NCBI GenBank assembly: GCA_001630475.1
Contig: KV419423.1
Coordinates: 368,454 to 432,453, forward strand
Direction: 5' to 3'
DNA from: Sistotremastrum niveocremeum HHB9708
Lineage: Eukaryota; Basidiomycota; Agaricomycetes; Sistotremastrales; Sistotremastraceae
Length of the DNA: 64,000 bases
The notes under the pieces are model-generated. The model was given only the letters and a program-made list of their open reading frames with translations, had not been told where the DNA came from and did not search any database. Positions within the stretch are counted from its first letter, which is position 1, and each line of letters starts with the position of its first letter. A program made the position numbers and the translations under genes. Below are positions 11,906 to 23,938 of the stretch, piece by piece.

Positions 11906-13713
11906 ATGGGATCTACGTCTCTCACAGGTCCCAATTACGGCGCCAATGCCTTTGGCAACAACAATACTTTAAGTCTAGTGTCTGATTCTCATGATCGAAA
12001 CCATTCGCAACGCCAGTCCGTTGTTCATAATGAGGGCGGAACAGTGCAGTCTGGTCAAGGAGTTATGCTCGCCCAGTCGTACTACTCGTTTCATTTTCAA
12101 GAGTTCCAGGTTCCCTCACGCCACCAGAACGCGCAAGGTAGACATTCTCAGGTTTATCCTTCATTTACCCATATTGACTTCGTCTCATTCTCTCCTTCTT
12201 CCTTTCGACAAATTTTAATCAGGAATAAGGAACTAGAACGGCCTGTGAACATCTCTGGAAATCCGAATTTTCGTACAGCCAACACGGATGTTAGATCATC
12301 TGAGATACGAGAAACTCTGCCACTCTGAATGAATTCGCTGCTAGTCAGTACACATCGTTACCAGAATGGTTATATAATCAACTACTCTGTCAGTGTCTCC
12401 CAGCCGATTGTATTTCGATACAACAGATCAAGACATGAAGACCGACTCGTCTGCCAGAGAGGTCGAGGACGTCTCACCGAAGAATATCAAGGGACAATCG
12501 CTCGCTCGCACCTCGACTCGGAGCCAAGTGAATGAAATGTGAGCTTTCTGGCACTGAGGAAGTTGAGAATTGATTTTTGAATTCAAGGCACGTTAGCGTG
12601 GCCTCAATCTCAACCATTGCCGAAAGTTCGAATTCTCGAGCAAAGCCACTTCATCCATCCGTGTCCGAAGCGAAGCACACGTCGACAGTGCCGGAGGATT
12701 CCTGCAACATAGGCCCGAGCCCAATCGAGTCGTCACAGCTCTCCGTGCCACTGGCTTTGAGCAAGCTAATTGCCAGAGGCGAGACAGAAGAAGTTAACAT
12801 CATATTAATCGGAGAGACCGGAGCAGGGAAGACCAGTCTTCTCAACCTTATCTGGAACATCCTCAGCGGCCATTCTCCGTCGGACTATGAAAACATCCAC
12901 AATCACCCCAACGATCTCGGCTTAGCTGGCATCCAGAAACTGGCCGTCTCATGCGCTTTTTATAGATTCACCACCCGAAATGGTGCGATCCGAATTCTGG
13001 ACACGCCCGGCTTTGTGGGCCCTGATCACAATGGCCTGGCCAAAGACGAAGAAAATAAGGCCGCTATTATCAGAACTATCGAAGCTTATATGCCGGCTGT
13101 CAATGCCGTCCTCGTTGTCGCGAACGGCACACTTCCGACGCTGGGAATTACGAGCGACTATACTATCTCCCTTATTTCTTCCATCTTTCCTCGATCACCT
13201 GCTTTTAACGTCGCTTTCATGTTCACCAATGTCTCGACGCCCTGGGCATGGAAGTTCGATAGCGGTTCTTTGTCCAAGGTGTTTATTGAGGCTCCACAAT
13301 ACTCTCTCGACAACCCCGTCGCTATGCAGAAGAGGCTGGTTCACCTTGAAAAAGAAGGAAAAACGTCTGCTAAGATTTTGGAACGTCTGACTGCATCCGT
13401 CACTACTCATCATAACGACGCGTTGGATACTCTCGTTGAATTCTTGAACTGGGCCGGCGATTGTGAGCCCCAGCTTATGGACAATATCCTTCTACCGATG
13501 TATAAAGCTAAACCCATTGAGATGCGTCTCGGTGCGTTCGTGTCTGAAGTCTCAGACCGCGTAGACCTGCAGGATCGCGTCTATCGCTGGGTGGATCAGC
13601 GTGATGATGAGATGCCTGTGATGAATGATCTTCTTTTACCTGAGTACCCACTGTCCCTCGTCCAGGCACACTTGGAGAAGATGGCAAAGGAAACAGACGA
13701 GTATTGGCAGTAA
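11906..13713 (+). CDS. AIG1/GIMAP-like GTPase with Asn/Gly-rich N-terminal motif
   Basis: The core is secure: exon 12588-13713 carries a P-loop GETGAGKTS, DTPGF as G3, and a region LTPD-like helix to FMFTNVS as G4, followed by LDNPVAMQKRL. Upstream exons 12394-12538 and an exon ending at 12343 join in frame (NEFAAM...RSQVNEMHVSVAS). The first exon, 11906-12137, starts MGSTSLTGPNYGANAFGNNN, the same motif as in the gene at 5794. I could not join exon 1 cleanly to the exon ending at 12343, so one small exon or junction between 12138 and 12343 is unresolved. The protein ends soon after the G domain (KETDEYWQ) and lacks the Cys/His module and coiled coil of the paralogue at 2752. It probably binds GTP through an intact P-loop. 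Its biological role is unknown. Confidence 0.72.
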
Positions 13714-16575
13714 ATACAGTAGATCGTAAAGCTCGATCCAATTTGTGTTCGTTGTCAGATGTGCTGAACGTCGGGTATCGCGCCGAGCGTTGGAAGCAGT
13801 TTTTGGGATGCTGATTCGACACACCCTTGGGGAATGATCCGACTCGTTATCGTCTCGGGAAGACGAGTAGCAGCACCTCCCTGACATCCCTATCATTCCG
13901 TTCCGTCCCTAGGCCATATTCCTACCCCTCCCGCTCCCACAACATCCGATCCTAATACCGCCGAATCAACAAAATCAAAATCAACGAACGGAGACAAAGA
14001 CAAATGCAGACTGGGATGATCTCATCATCTCTTCCAACTCGCTTTCCAGCCGATCGCAAGCTATAATCCGAGCCGAGCAATCGACCGAGCCGATATCGGA
14101 GTCGACAACTTCAAAGTTCAAATTGAGCTTCGCCTGACTTTCTGTATTTGCTTATTTGTGAGAAGATAGCAAGATGCACCTATCTCTCGGTTCGTATTTG
14201 TTGACTGTTCGTGAGTTTGGATGTCCACTTCCAATTCGGGTCAATATTTTCGATAATATCTGTAAGTGACATGATCAGCCTGAGCAGTTCCGTGATCGGA
14301 TACTACACTCTGCTCGCTGGACTATTCAACGGCAGCGGTAATAATGCCGGTATATTGCTGACGATCATCCGCTTCCTTCTCTGGGGTACTCGTCATCTAG
14401 GGACTCGCATGCGGCTATCAAACCCTGAATCCTCAGTTTTCTATCGATCTCGATTTTGCTCTCGATTTCGCTGTTTTCAAGCTCTCTTTTCGCCATCATA
14501 TGAATCCGCACGAATCGGAGAAGTCAGTAAAGCGTCCCATCTTCCTGTCTTCTTGTCAATGATCAACGAAGAATCAACCCTCATCGCGTTTACCTACGTC
14601 ACAATTCAAAAACTCGTCAAAGCAATCCCGGGCCAAAGCTAAAATCCGACTCGCCCTCGGCCAAAGATACTAGTGACTCACTATAATATTAACGCACCAC
14701 TCGACACCTGAAAGCTGGAAGTCTGTCGAAATAATGACCCGCTCTTCTATCGATATTTTCCGACAGCGACATGCAACAAATACACAGCCACAATACACCA
14801 CCACCACCACCGCGACACCGGTGTAGTGTCCATAGAATCGAAACCTCGGGACACATTCTGATACCACCGTGGTGCGGTTCGGTGGAAGAATTGTGGTCGC
14901 AGCAACTCGGAAACTCAACCGCAGTCCGTTGTGCCGACCCTGTCATTGGTTCATCGTGAACGTTCAAGTTGTGAGGGGTCATAATTTCCAGGTTTGTCGA
15001 TTATCTGGGTAGGTGAAGCATATATTCTAGTATTCTTGTACACGTTGGGAGCGAGGTCACACGACACTGAGCTATATCACCATTTTCGTACTGGAGGATG
15101 CTTCTGGGACCAATGGGATTTTGGGATGGGAGTGGAGCTCCTAACTGAGTCGATCGGGGGAGTAAGAGAAGACGTATTGTAAACACGCATACACTGGCCT
15201 GTACGCACGAGTATTTAGTATTGATATTTTCGTGACACTTGGAAGCACCGGGTGAGAACTCGAGAAGGAGTATCGATTGGTTATTTTCGTACTGGATGCC
15301 CGGCTGCGGGAGGACTGAGGTGGCATGGGCGATGCTAGTGAGACTTCTGTGTTTCTGAAACTTCTCGTAGCTGTCAGTCTGAAGCGTTTCGTCTCGTCTT
15401 CGATACCATACGACGAGTCGACGATAGGACTTGCCTGCGATTTACGACAACGGCAACGACGGCCAGTTCAAGGGTCTGCAAGTCAGTCTTGCTACTTACG
15501 ACGATCGAACGCGAGTCTGCAACGATCGACGGTTTACGGTCGGTCCTGTACAGGTCGGGGTACCGGTGTATTTGGACCTGGCAACGTCACCTTCCCTCCC
15601 TACGCACCTGCCCCTAACCCGCAAGGCCCTGAACGCGACTACTAATGCGAATGCGGAGGCCCAGAGAATCCAAGCTACGATAGCACCCGAGGGTCCGAGA
15701 TTCGGGATCCATGCCGTGATCGGGAGTGACAGTAGCAGCTACAGTAGAAGAGAGAACCTTAACACTGGCAGTAGAGAAGAGACCATGTGCACGCGTGGAG
15801 GGATCATGATCAATCCTGAATCCTATCTGTACAGCATAAGGAGATCTTACCGTAGAAATTCTAAGAGATGGGACACGGTACCCCTATTCGCGATCGTGAT
15901 CGCACCGCCATGAGTCGCGGGCCACTCAGTCCAGTCTGTCAGGTTTCCAGCTTTCCTTACCTACCTATAAATTGAAAAATGGATGTAACAGATGATAGAT
16001 CCTTACCATGTCGCTATGTCGAAATATTAGAATATTAGAGTCGGGTATGAAGGGTGTATGATTAATTTGGTGATTTTGCGGCACACAGCCTCGTCGCGCA
16101 ACGGCGATCGCGCTGTAGTATCTCGGCGCTTGCCGGCGTTTCATCACCAAGCTCTCATGGACGCTCTTGCAACGACTCAAAGGGCTATGTGACGACGAGC
16201 TGTATCTTCCAACGCAACGTACCAGAGCTAGTGTCATGTCATCCATACTCATGATCACTGATCTCCATGATTCCTGCCGTCGAAGACCCAAGTCGTAGCT
16301 GCTGATGGATCTGATCCAAGCTGGGAATTCTGGGAATCCATCAAAGTGGCGGCGGTGACCCATCAGTTTCTTTCGTACCTTTTGGGATATGCGTGGCTGG
16401 ATGGATATCTACATAATCGCATCAGCAACTCCACTCCAGCACCAATTCCGTAGCCATCCAATCCATCCATCTCCCATCCTGATTCCTGATCGCAATTACC
16501 CGCCGACGGTGCCGATAGACGAAATCGCACCAGACTGACACAACCTTACCAGACTAAGCAAATAGATCTAGAACC
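13714..16575. other. 2.9-kb stretch without a supported gene
   Basis: Several frames of 60-160 codons are open on both strands, for example 14211-14642 and 15431-15913 on the plus strand. None shows a domain, a credible splice chain or a family I recognise. CCACCACCACC runs occur near 14800. It may hold noncoding transcripts, decayed genes or fast-evolving orphans. Confidence 0.35.
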
Positions 16576-19303
16576 ATGATTTCGGTACGCCATCCCATCT
16601 TCGCGCTAGTCACTATTTGTATCTGATCACTTCATTCTGCTCTGCGCTTAGACATCTACATCGACATCACCTTTCGTTTCACCGCTCTCATCATCTATCG
16701 CGCTCTCTCCTCAGACTCGTCCTGCGTCTCTTCCTGCGCCTTCGAGTCTATCATCAGCTTCTGCGTCCCTCGTGCAGAGACATTCGCTTGCTGGATCTAT
16801 GCAGAGATTCAAGAGAGCTGTGTTTCCGCTTGCTATCTCGCACACACATTCTCATGGTCATCTGGAGGAGATCGAGGAACCTGATTTTGGAACGCCTTTA
16901 GATCGCTCGCTCGATGAGATCGACCCATCCATCCCCACCACAATCACCACAACTCCTCGACGGGTACGCGCCAGAGCAAATACTGCGACTGGAATCATTC
17001 GCGAGGATAAGGAGGAGGACTATGAGGAGTCGAAGAGAGACTTGATTTTACGCGATGATGCGATTGGGACGGAGAATATTGCATATGTGTTGAAGAGGGC
17101 TGAACTCCATCATATCAACACGCCGAAGAAGTTGCAGACGGGGTATATTTCAGTCTTATTGGAGTCTCGTCAGTTTTCGCTCCCGAAATGGGTGACGATG
17201 TGGGCTGTGTTGACGGCTAATACTTTGTCGTTGCATAAAAACGAGGTACGTCGCAACTCACGACTGTTTCTTGCATTGGATATTGATGTTCGGGTAGACA
17301 TCGCCCTCGAAGGACTTGATATTCCTCAAGGATATCTCTCACGTGGAACGGTTTCATATCCGCCCATACTGTCTTCGTCTGACGGCCGGCGTCCGGGGGC
17401 GCATCACGCTTTCATTCGACAACGGTTCCGATTTGTTCAACTGGTGGGACGTCCTACACGACAACTCCTCCCATTCAAAGATCAGCCGTCCGACCAACTT
17501 CCAACATGTCATAAAAGTGCATCACGATCCTGACACTGGGCGTCTAGAGGTACGCGGCTGTAGTCGGCGTTTATGAAACCCTGCTGACATTGTTTGATGA
17601 TCGGCGTAGGGTCTGCCCGACGAATGGGCTGCGGTGCTCGAATTTGATGAGAAGGGCCAACGACAACGGGCGAGGTCGTTTTCAAATCCGGAGGTTATTG
17701 ACATTTCGCGGAGGAATGTGTCGAGGACGCCGTTGGGTCCGAGGCCGATGCGAAGACCTTCTGTTGACTCTTCTGGGTCGACTACGCGCCATGCTCATGC
17801 GCATATGAGGTCGGATGGGAGCTCGGCCAGGAAGATTAGTGGAGATCGGGTTTCGCTGTTCAGTCAGACTGGGCGCAGACCGTATTTGGAGAGGGAGCTT
17901 TACAAGCCTAGGAGTTCGCCCCCTCCTCCGCCCTCGGAGATGGATAGTCAGTTCTGTCCCAGCATTGTTCGATTCAGGAGTACGTCGTTCCATTCTTGCA
18001 TTCACACGATATGCTAACCGGTGCCTCGTGGTAGATTCGCCCTATTCGTATGATGATCAGGATCCCAGAAATTATACCGACCGCGTCAGGGAACGGACGT
18101 CTTCGCCGTTGTATCAGACGGAGCTATTCGACGTCTGGCACGCAGATTTAGGCAATCGACATGTTAGTCCTGAGTCCTCCTTCGCGGGCCCTCAATCTCA
18201 CCTCTCTCATCGACAGGTATCCATCAAAGCGTTCCGAAGCGATCACTTGGATCCTAAGCAAGTTCTCAAAGTAAAAACAGTGCGTCACTTTTACTCCCTG
18301 GTGCCTGGTGATGCAGTGCTGATGAGATGATTTGGGTTAGCGTCTTGAGCATGAATTGAAGATTCTGCATCAGCTGAGCTTCAAGAACTGTGTGAAGACG
18401 TATGGTGTCACTACCGACCTCGGGGAAATTCCCGCGCTGGTGACTCCCCGACAGGCGAATGGTAACGTCGTAGCGTATCTACGGCGACTAGGCCCTTCGT
18501 GTCCCGTTTCCCGCAAGATCAGAATCGTACGTGCCTTTCAATATGTGATTGATTTAATTCTAACAGTCGTGTCATGATTAGTTATGCGAAGTAGCTGCCG
18601 GGCTCAATTTCCGTGAGTCTCTTCTCTACGACGTTATTGTACGGTCATTGATAGTCTTTGCAGTGCATTCCTATGCCACCCCTGTGATTCATGGGAATCT
18701 GACGGGAGTACGTAATTAATCACCGTCCTTTTCTGATCGTTGCATACTTATGCTCGCGTGCCTTTTTCTAGTCGACTATTTTGATCAATCAAGATGGAGA
18801 AGCGACGTTATCCGATTTCGGGCTTCCTAGTCTGATCGATGCTGCTCCGAGCCTTTATGTGCAGAAGAACTTCAGATGGCTTGCTCCTGAGATTCTTCAG
18901 TCTGAGAAGGTCTTCTCAGAGGTGATGTCCGAAGCTACGGACGCATATTCTTTTGGAAGTGTCATGCTCGAGGTACGTTCCTTCTCCGATTCGGCGGTGG
19001 TCGTTATCTTATTCTTTATGCTAGATTTTGACGGGGTTCAAACCCTATTCGAATATGGAGGATGACATTGAATGTCTCCGAGCCATTTTGCAAGGCGTCA
19101 AACCTCGACGTCCTGTGATTGCAGAGGTTAATCCCCCAGTGTGGGATTTCATGGAGCGTTGCTGGGGCGAACAACAGTGTTACAGGCCCTCCATGGCCCT
19201 CGGGCTTTTGCGCATGGAAGAGTTCCTCGAAGATGCGGAGTATTGGGAGAAGTCCCAGTCAACTTCGCCGACATCTCTTACATCTCTTACGCGATCGAGA
19301 TGA
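16576..19303 (+). CDS. PH-CRIB protein with C-terminal degenerate (pseudo)kinase domain
   Basis: Eleven exons (16576-16584, 16652-17245, 17298-17549, 17610-17979, 18035-18162, 18217-18279, 18341-18526, 18582-18612, 18664-18707, 18772-18972, 19025-19303) give about 718 residues. After a Ser/Thr-rich N-terminus there is a PH domain (LQTGYISVLLE ... FNWWDVLHD), directly followed by a CRIB Cdc42/Rac-binding motif (ISRPTNFQHVIKV, then DPDTGRLEGLP). This is the arrangement of Cla4-type PAK kinases. The C-terminal domain resembles tyrosine-kinase-like (TKL) kinases: VSIKAF keeps the ATP lysine, and SDFGL and WLAPEIL are present. The catalytic loop, however, reads HGNLTGSTIL instead of HRDLKxxNIL, so the catalytic Asp and loop Lys and Asn are missing, and the glycine-rich loop is not recognisable. 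It is probably a Cdc42-responsive pseudokinase scaffold at the membrane. Confidence 0.82.
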
Positions 19304-20070
19304 GGGACGAACGCTCTCCGTACACTGTTCCCCGTTCTCCCTCACCGATGACGAATTTCACGAATCATAATCACGAATCACGAAGCTGAAGGTTTGATGA
19401 AAAACGTGTATTTTTACTTAACTTAGAGGGTGTGTGTGTGCTTGTTTGAGAGCTGTCGTTTCGACTTCGAACTCTTTTTTGCTCCCGGTGTACACTTTAT
19501 ATACTTATTTTCGCTTTCGTGTAACTTTGTTTATTCCTTACTCTTCCTTTCTTATTACTTTCAATTTATGATCACTGGCAACTACTTGCGAGTCCGGAAA
19601 TCACGGAGCTGTGCATGTGTTTTCCATCTTGATATTATCAACGAGGTCTATACTCGTGTTCGTACTGCCTCCGTGCACCCTCATTGATGGCATATGATCT
19701 GCCATAGGAATCTTGAAAATAGCACTCGGCGCACATGGCTGATCTCCCTACAAAATTTGCCGACAAATCTCAAATCTCAAAGATCTGGTCCGAAGTGCTT
19801 AGCCTAAAGTGGAAGGGTAAGATCCGACTTCCGAGACATCGGGGATTCCGCTTTGGGAATGTGACTGTGAGTCGGCGTGACGGAATTCGGAAGCCTAGAA
19901 GGAGTCGTTGGACTGGTCTTAAGCTCAACTGTCTCGGTCCATCGCAAATATCTGGCTTAACCTATAATTGAAGCTACAAAGACACACCATATCACGATCA
20001 GCGATTTCCCCCTCTGCATATTTCTCACGTTCAACAGCGCGTTTTCCGTCTTGGAACGTTCGAGTGAAAC
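19304..20070. other. intergenic stretch upstream of GLE1
   Basis: It holds the 3' region of the kinase-like gene (T-rich, TG repeats near 19430) and the GLE1 promoter. No independent gene is supported. Confidence 0.35.
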
Positions 20071-22096
20071 ATGCGGTTCGTTGCGCCTCGAAGCAGCTCA
20101 CCGTCTCCAGAGCGTGGCTCGAAGGTCTATAGGCCCAAGTACGTATTTCGAAATACCAATGAATCATCTGAAAGCTAATACCTTCATAGCCCCCAAGGCC
20201 GAATGATATTTGGACTTCGAGACGCAGACCTCACCTTTGACGAAGACGACTCATCAGATGAAGACGTTCGTCCTGCGAGACGTCGTCCTCCTCGGCCATG
20301 GCATGCGGATGAAATAAGCGATGATGAATATGACGAGATTGCGATTGACGAGCCTTTGACCTATGTCCCGTATGTTCTCATATTTTTCTTCCCCAACCTG
20401 AACTCAAATATTCATTTATATATTTCAGGAATCCCCATGGACTTCCTCGGACCGCTGCTGAACAGCGTGAAATCGACGACGCGCTTGTCTCCATCCGACT
20501 ACGCTGTGATTATGTTGATCCCGTACAAGAATGGCAGAAGAATGCTCAGAAAGAGGCGCTGGTACGTCATTCTCTGTCATATACACGTATATTGCTCATC
20601 TCTATCATGATGTATAGAACGATGCCTCTATCAAACACAAAGAAAACTTGACTCGACTGCACGACCTCCAGCTGAGAGCCGCGCAAGAAAATGTGCGTAA
20701 AGTGGCTGAAGTTCAACGAAGACAGCTCGAGGAAGTTCGTAACATCTTGGAGAACATGAAGCTCTCGCGACAGAAAGAGGAGGAGAAGTGCAGAAGAGAA
20801 TACGAGGAGCGAGATCGAGCACTCTGGTCCAAGGTTGACAAGGTCATCAAGGACGAAGAGCAGAAGATTGCGATGCAGAAAGCTGAGGAGGAACGGCAAA
20901 GGAAAGAAGAGGAAGAACGACGGGCACGTGAAGAAAAACGGAAGAAGGAAGAGGAGGAGAAACGACTTGCCGCTGAACGAGAAAGGCAACTTCAGGAGCA
21001 GCTTGCCAAAGCCAAGAAGGAGAAAGAGGAAGCGGAAGAAAAGGAGAGACTGGAAGCTGAAAAGAAGATCAAGGTGGCAGAACAAGAATCCGCAGAAATC
21101 CGCTCACAGGTTGGCCTGTCATCAGCTGAGGACGAGTGGAACGAGGGTCGGCAGATGCTTCAGCGTCTGAAGACTGAAGTTCATCCAGCCATCAAAGCTG
21201 ACCGTGCACTAAAGACCCTCCGAAATCAGCTGCGGCGCCAAATCACTCCAAAGGTTGGACAACTCACTGCCGATGTTCACCAGATCGACCGTATCGTGAG
21301 TGCTTTCCATTATACAATCATTTAGCATCTCATCTGATCGCATTGAACAGACCCACGAACTCCAAGCTATTCTCCTTCCGAACCCCCCACATCCCCCCGT
21401 CCTCTACACTGCCCTCCTATCCGCCCTTGCTAAAGCTTTCCTACTGCAAGCTGAGACCGAAGTCACGGCCAAGGACGACACTGCTCTTCCAATAGCCCGC
21501 GTGATGGTCTCGCTGCTCATTTCCTTGCCCAACTTTGGCGATGTGCTCTTTGCGAGACTCGTCCAACGCATCGGGATCTGGGCTGTCCCATTCGGCGCTA
21601 AGCCTAGTCCCACAGCAACCAAAGAGGAGAAAGACGCCATCATGGGTGTCCGCAGAGAAGACACTGATAATGAGAAGCGACTACGTCGGATCCGCGGTGT
21701 CATGACTGTCTTCTTCTGCATCATGCACACCCCACATCCTCAGTCATTACCCGAGAAATACAGGCTTGGAAGGTTTTGGACCTACATTGCGCGCTTGGTC
21801 AGTAGTCGCGATCTCGCGACTACGAGCGTTGCCGTGGAGATCATAAGAGGTATGTCAAGTGTTCTGCTAGCAATTGAGAGTAACTTATCTTTCGTCGTTC
21901 TCCAGTTGCCCTGATGGTTGCTGGAACTCAAGCTCTGCGTGTCTGGGGACGACAATGGGTCAAGATGCTTCAACTTATCGACAAGGGCATAGATGAAAAC
22001 AGTGGCCCTACACGAAGTCTTATCGGCGGTGAAGGTATCGAGGGCACCGCGGGACGCGTCCGAGTTAAATTGGAGATTCAGAAAGCGCTGCAGTGA
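20071..22096 (+). CDS. GLE1: Gle1-type mRNA export factor
   Basis: Six exons (20071-20138, 20190-20369, 20429-20561, 20618-21295, 21351-21849, 21906-22096) give about 582 residues. The order is that of Gle1: a short disordered acidic N-terminus (DDSSDEDVRPARRRPPRPW), a long charged coiled coil (roughly residues 130-300, KEEEERRAREEKRKKEEEEK-like), then the helical HEAT-like GLE1 domain. That domain includes PKVGQLTADVHQIDRI, PLPIARVMVSLL-like helices and KYRLGRFWTYIARLV. Gle1 sits at the cytoplasmic side of the nuclear pore, binds inositol hexakisphosphate and stimulates the DEAD-box ATPase Dbp5 during mRNA export. The start is the first ATG of the chain. Family length (yeast 538, human 698) fits. 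Confidence 0.9.
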
Positions 22097-22415
22097 AGCT
22101 GCTTATGTTTCAGATCCGGCTTGATATTGACATCCATTTTGACATATTTATTTGGATATTCGTATTCTGTCCTGTGCCTTGTATCCATTAATAGCACGAC
22201 CCATAAAGTCATCACCATCATCTGCCCGATCCAAATATAACCTGTATTTTTAATTTTAGGGCCAGTGCCTTGCCTTATCCAGCATCATGGATCGACAGTG
22301 CGAGACAGTTGTGAAACTCCGAAGCAATAAGCGCTCCGATCTCCGATCGACTGAGTCAAGCTTCTTCACCAGGGGCAATTCTGCGAAATCTTTTGCGACC
22401 CCTTTCCTCATCGTC

Positions 22416-23368
22416 ATGAGTTTATCTCGTACTGCGAGTCTTGTGGAACGAAAACGGCTTATGAGGGCATTTATTAAGACAAGACTAAGCGCTATTCCTC
22501 TCGCCGTGTTGGAAGAACAGTGTGAGCTGGGATAGTTGACTCGAATGCTCTGGCTACAAACGTTCGGTATCTCTGGGCAGCTCGCCACATTGCATCCCAC
22601 CTCCTGGAGTCGAAATGCTTCAAAGAAAGCAAGTCCATCAGCTGCTTTCTCAGTATGCCTGGCGAAGTGAACAGCAGGGGAATCGGATTGGCAATCTTGG
22701 AAGCTGGTGCGAATTTCTTCTGTTTCTCGAAAGCCGAGCGATAACCTAAGCTCTACTTCAGGAAAGCAACTCTTTGTTCCCAAGATCATCAAAGGAAAAG
22801 ATTCTCATATCGAAATGCTGAGGGTATACGATAAGGAAGATCTGGAAACTTTGCCTGCGGGAGTTTGGGGAATTCGTGAACCGGACCTCACCTGGCGCAA
22901 TGGACGACGTGCCTCTGGTATGTACCTCAGGTCTTGATCGCTCTCGGGATCTCAGTCAATCTCTACGAATGATTAGCGTTCGACGAAAGCAGCAGCGTTG
23001 ACCTTGTCTTGCTTCCTGGTGCGTATTCTATGTTGGAAGGAGTGCGGGTCGCTTATCTCATCTATAGGGATTGCTTTCGACAGATCCATGTCAAGAATAG
23101 GCTACGGGAAAGGCTACTATGACCGATTCCTGACGACATACCACAACCAGCCTCATAGACCGAAGGATATACGTCCTCAGCTAGGTCTCGCCTTGCTCCT
23201 GCTTACCCTGCTTCTGTACTGACCCAGGGTTTAGTCGCTCTTGGATTTGACGAGCAAGTCGTGGACGCTGGTGAAGTCCCGACTGAAGATCATGATTGGA
23301 AGTTAGACGGGATAGTCACGTCTCAAGGATTCACATGGCCATCGCCCGACACTGCAAATACCAGATAA
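22416..23368 (+). CDS. 5-formyltetrahydrofolate cyclo-ligase
   Basis: Six exons (22416-22521, 22581-22706, 22762-22917, 22977-23018, 23068-23184, 23235-23368) give about 226 residues. The enzyme converts 5-formyl-THF to 5,10-methenyl-THF using ATP, salvaging folate in the cytosol or mitochondria. Family blocks are in order: RKRLMRAFIKTRL, SKSISCFLSMPGEVNSRGI, AGKQLFVPKI, PAGVWGIREP, VDLVLLPGIAFDRS, RIGYGKGYYDRFL and LDGIVTSQGF. The GxGKGYYDR nucleotide-binding loop is intact. Each splice junction keeps the frame. The length is typical (yeast Fau1 211 aa, human MTHFS 203 aa). Confidence 0.92.
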
Positions 23369-23938
23369 CTCATTGCCACTTCTATCAATTCCTTGATCTA
23401 TTGAGTATGGAAATCGCGGATAGGTCAAGGGCCCAGGGCCTCAAATTGTTCTTTTCAGAACTCGGCGTGCCTTTGTTATGGCCCATAATCCTGTGCTTCA
23501 TCGATGTGTACGCTCTCACCAACCACACTGTTGGACCAGCAATATGCAGCGTGAAGAAGTACATCCGCACTCACTTCTCGAATTCCATGTTTCTTCGCGC
23601 CCTTCAAGCTATGCCATCGGGTTCGCAAAATATTACATGCTTTATGGACTAAAGGTTTTGTGGATTGGGGGTATTGATGATCAGAACCGCGAAGAAGATG
23701 TATTATGTGCGATAAATATGCAACTTACGACCGAAATTTGATGCCAGAATCTACTGGCAGTGCAGTTCATACAAGTATCCATGAGGCCGAAGTCCGCGGA
23801 TTCTAGGCTAAGAAGACACGGCGAACATCGCGATGACTGAACCTCGACTGTGGCCGTCTCATATTTCAATGAACCTCTCAGCATTGCACCGTCAATTGTC
23901 TCCTCTCTACGATCATCGATCGCCACTCGACACGTGAA

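Noticed and set aside
15431-15913. 160-codon plus-strand frame in the 13.7-16.6 kb stretch
   Set aside because: No domain, no splice partners and overlapping frames of similar length; not enough to call a gene.
16576-19303. Annotation as an active Cla4/PAK kinase
   Set aside because: PH and CRIB fit, but the HRD Asp, loop Lys and Asn are replaced (HGNLTGST), and the kinase part is closer to TKL than to Ste20 type.
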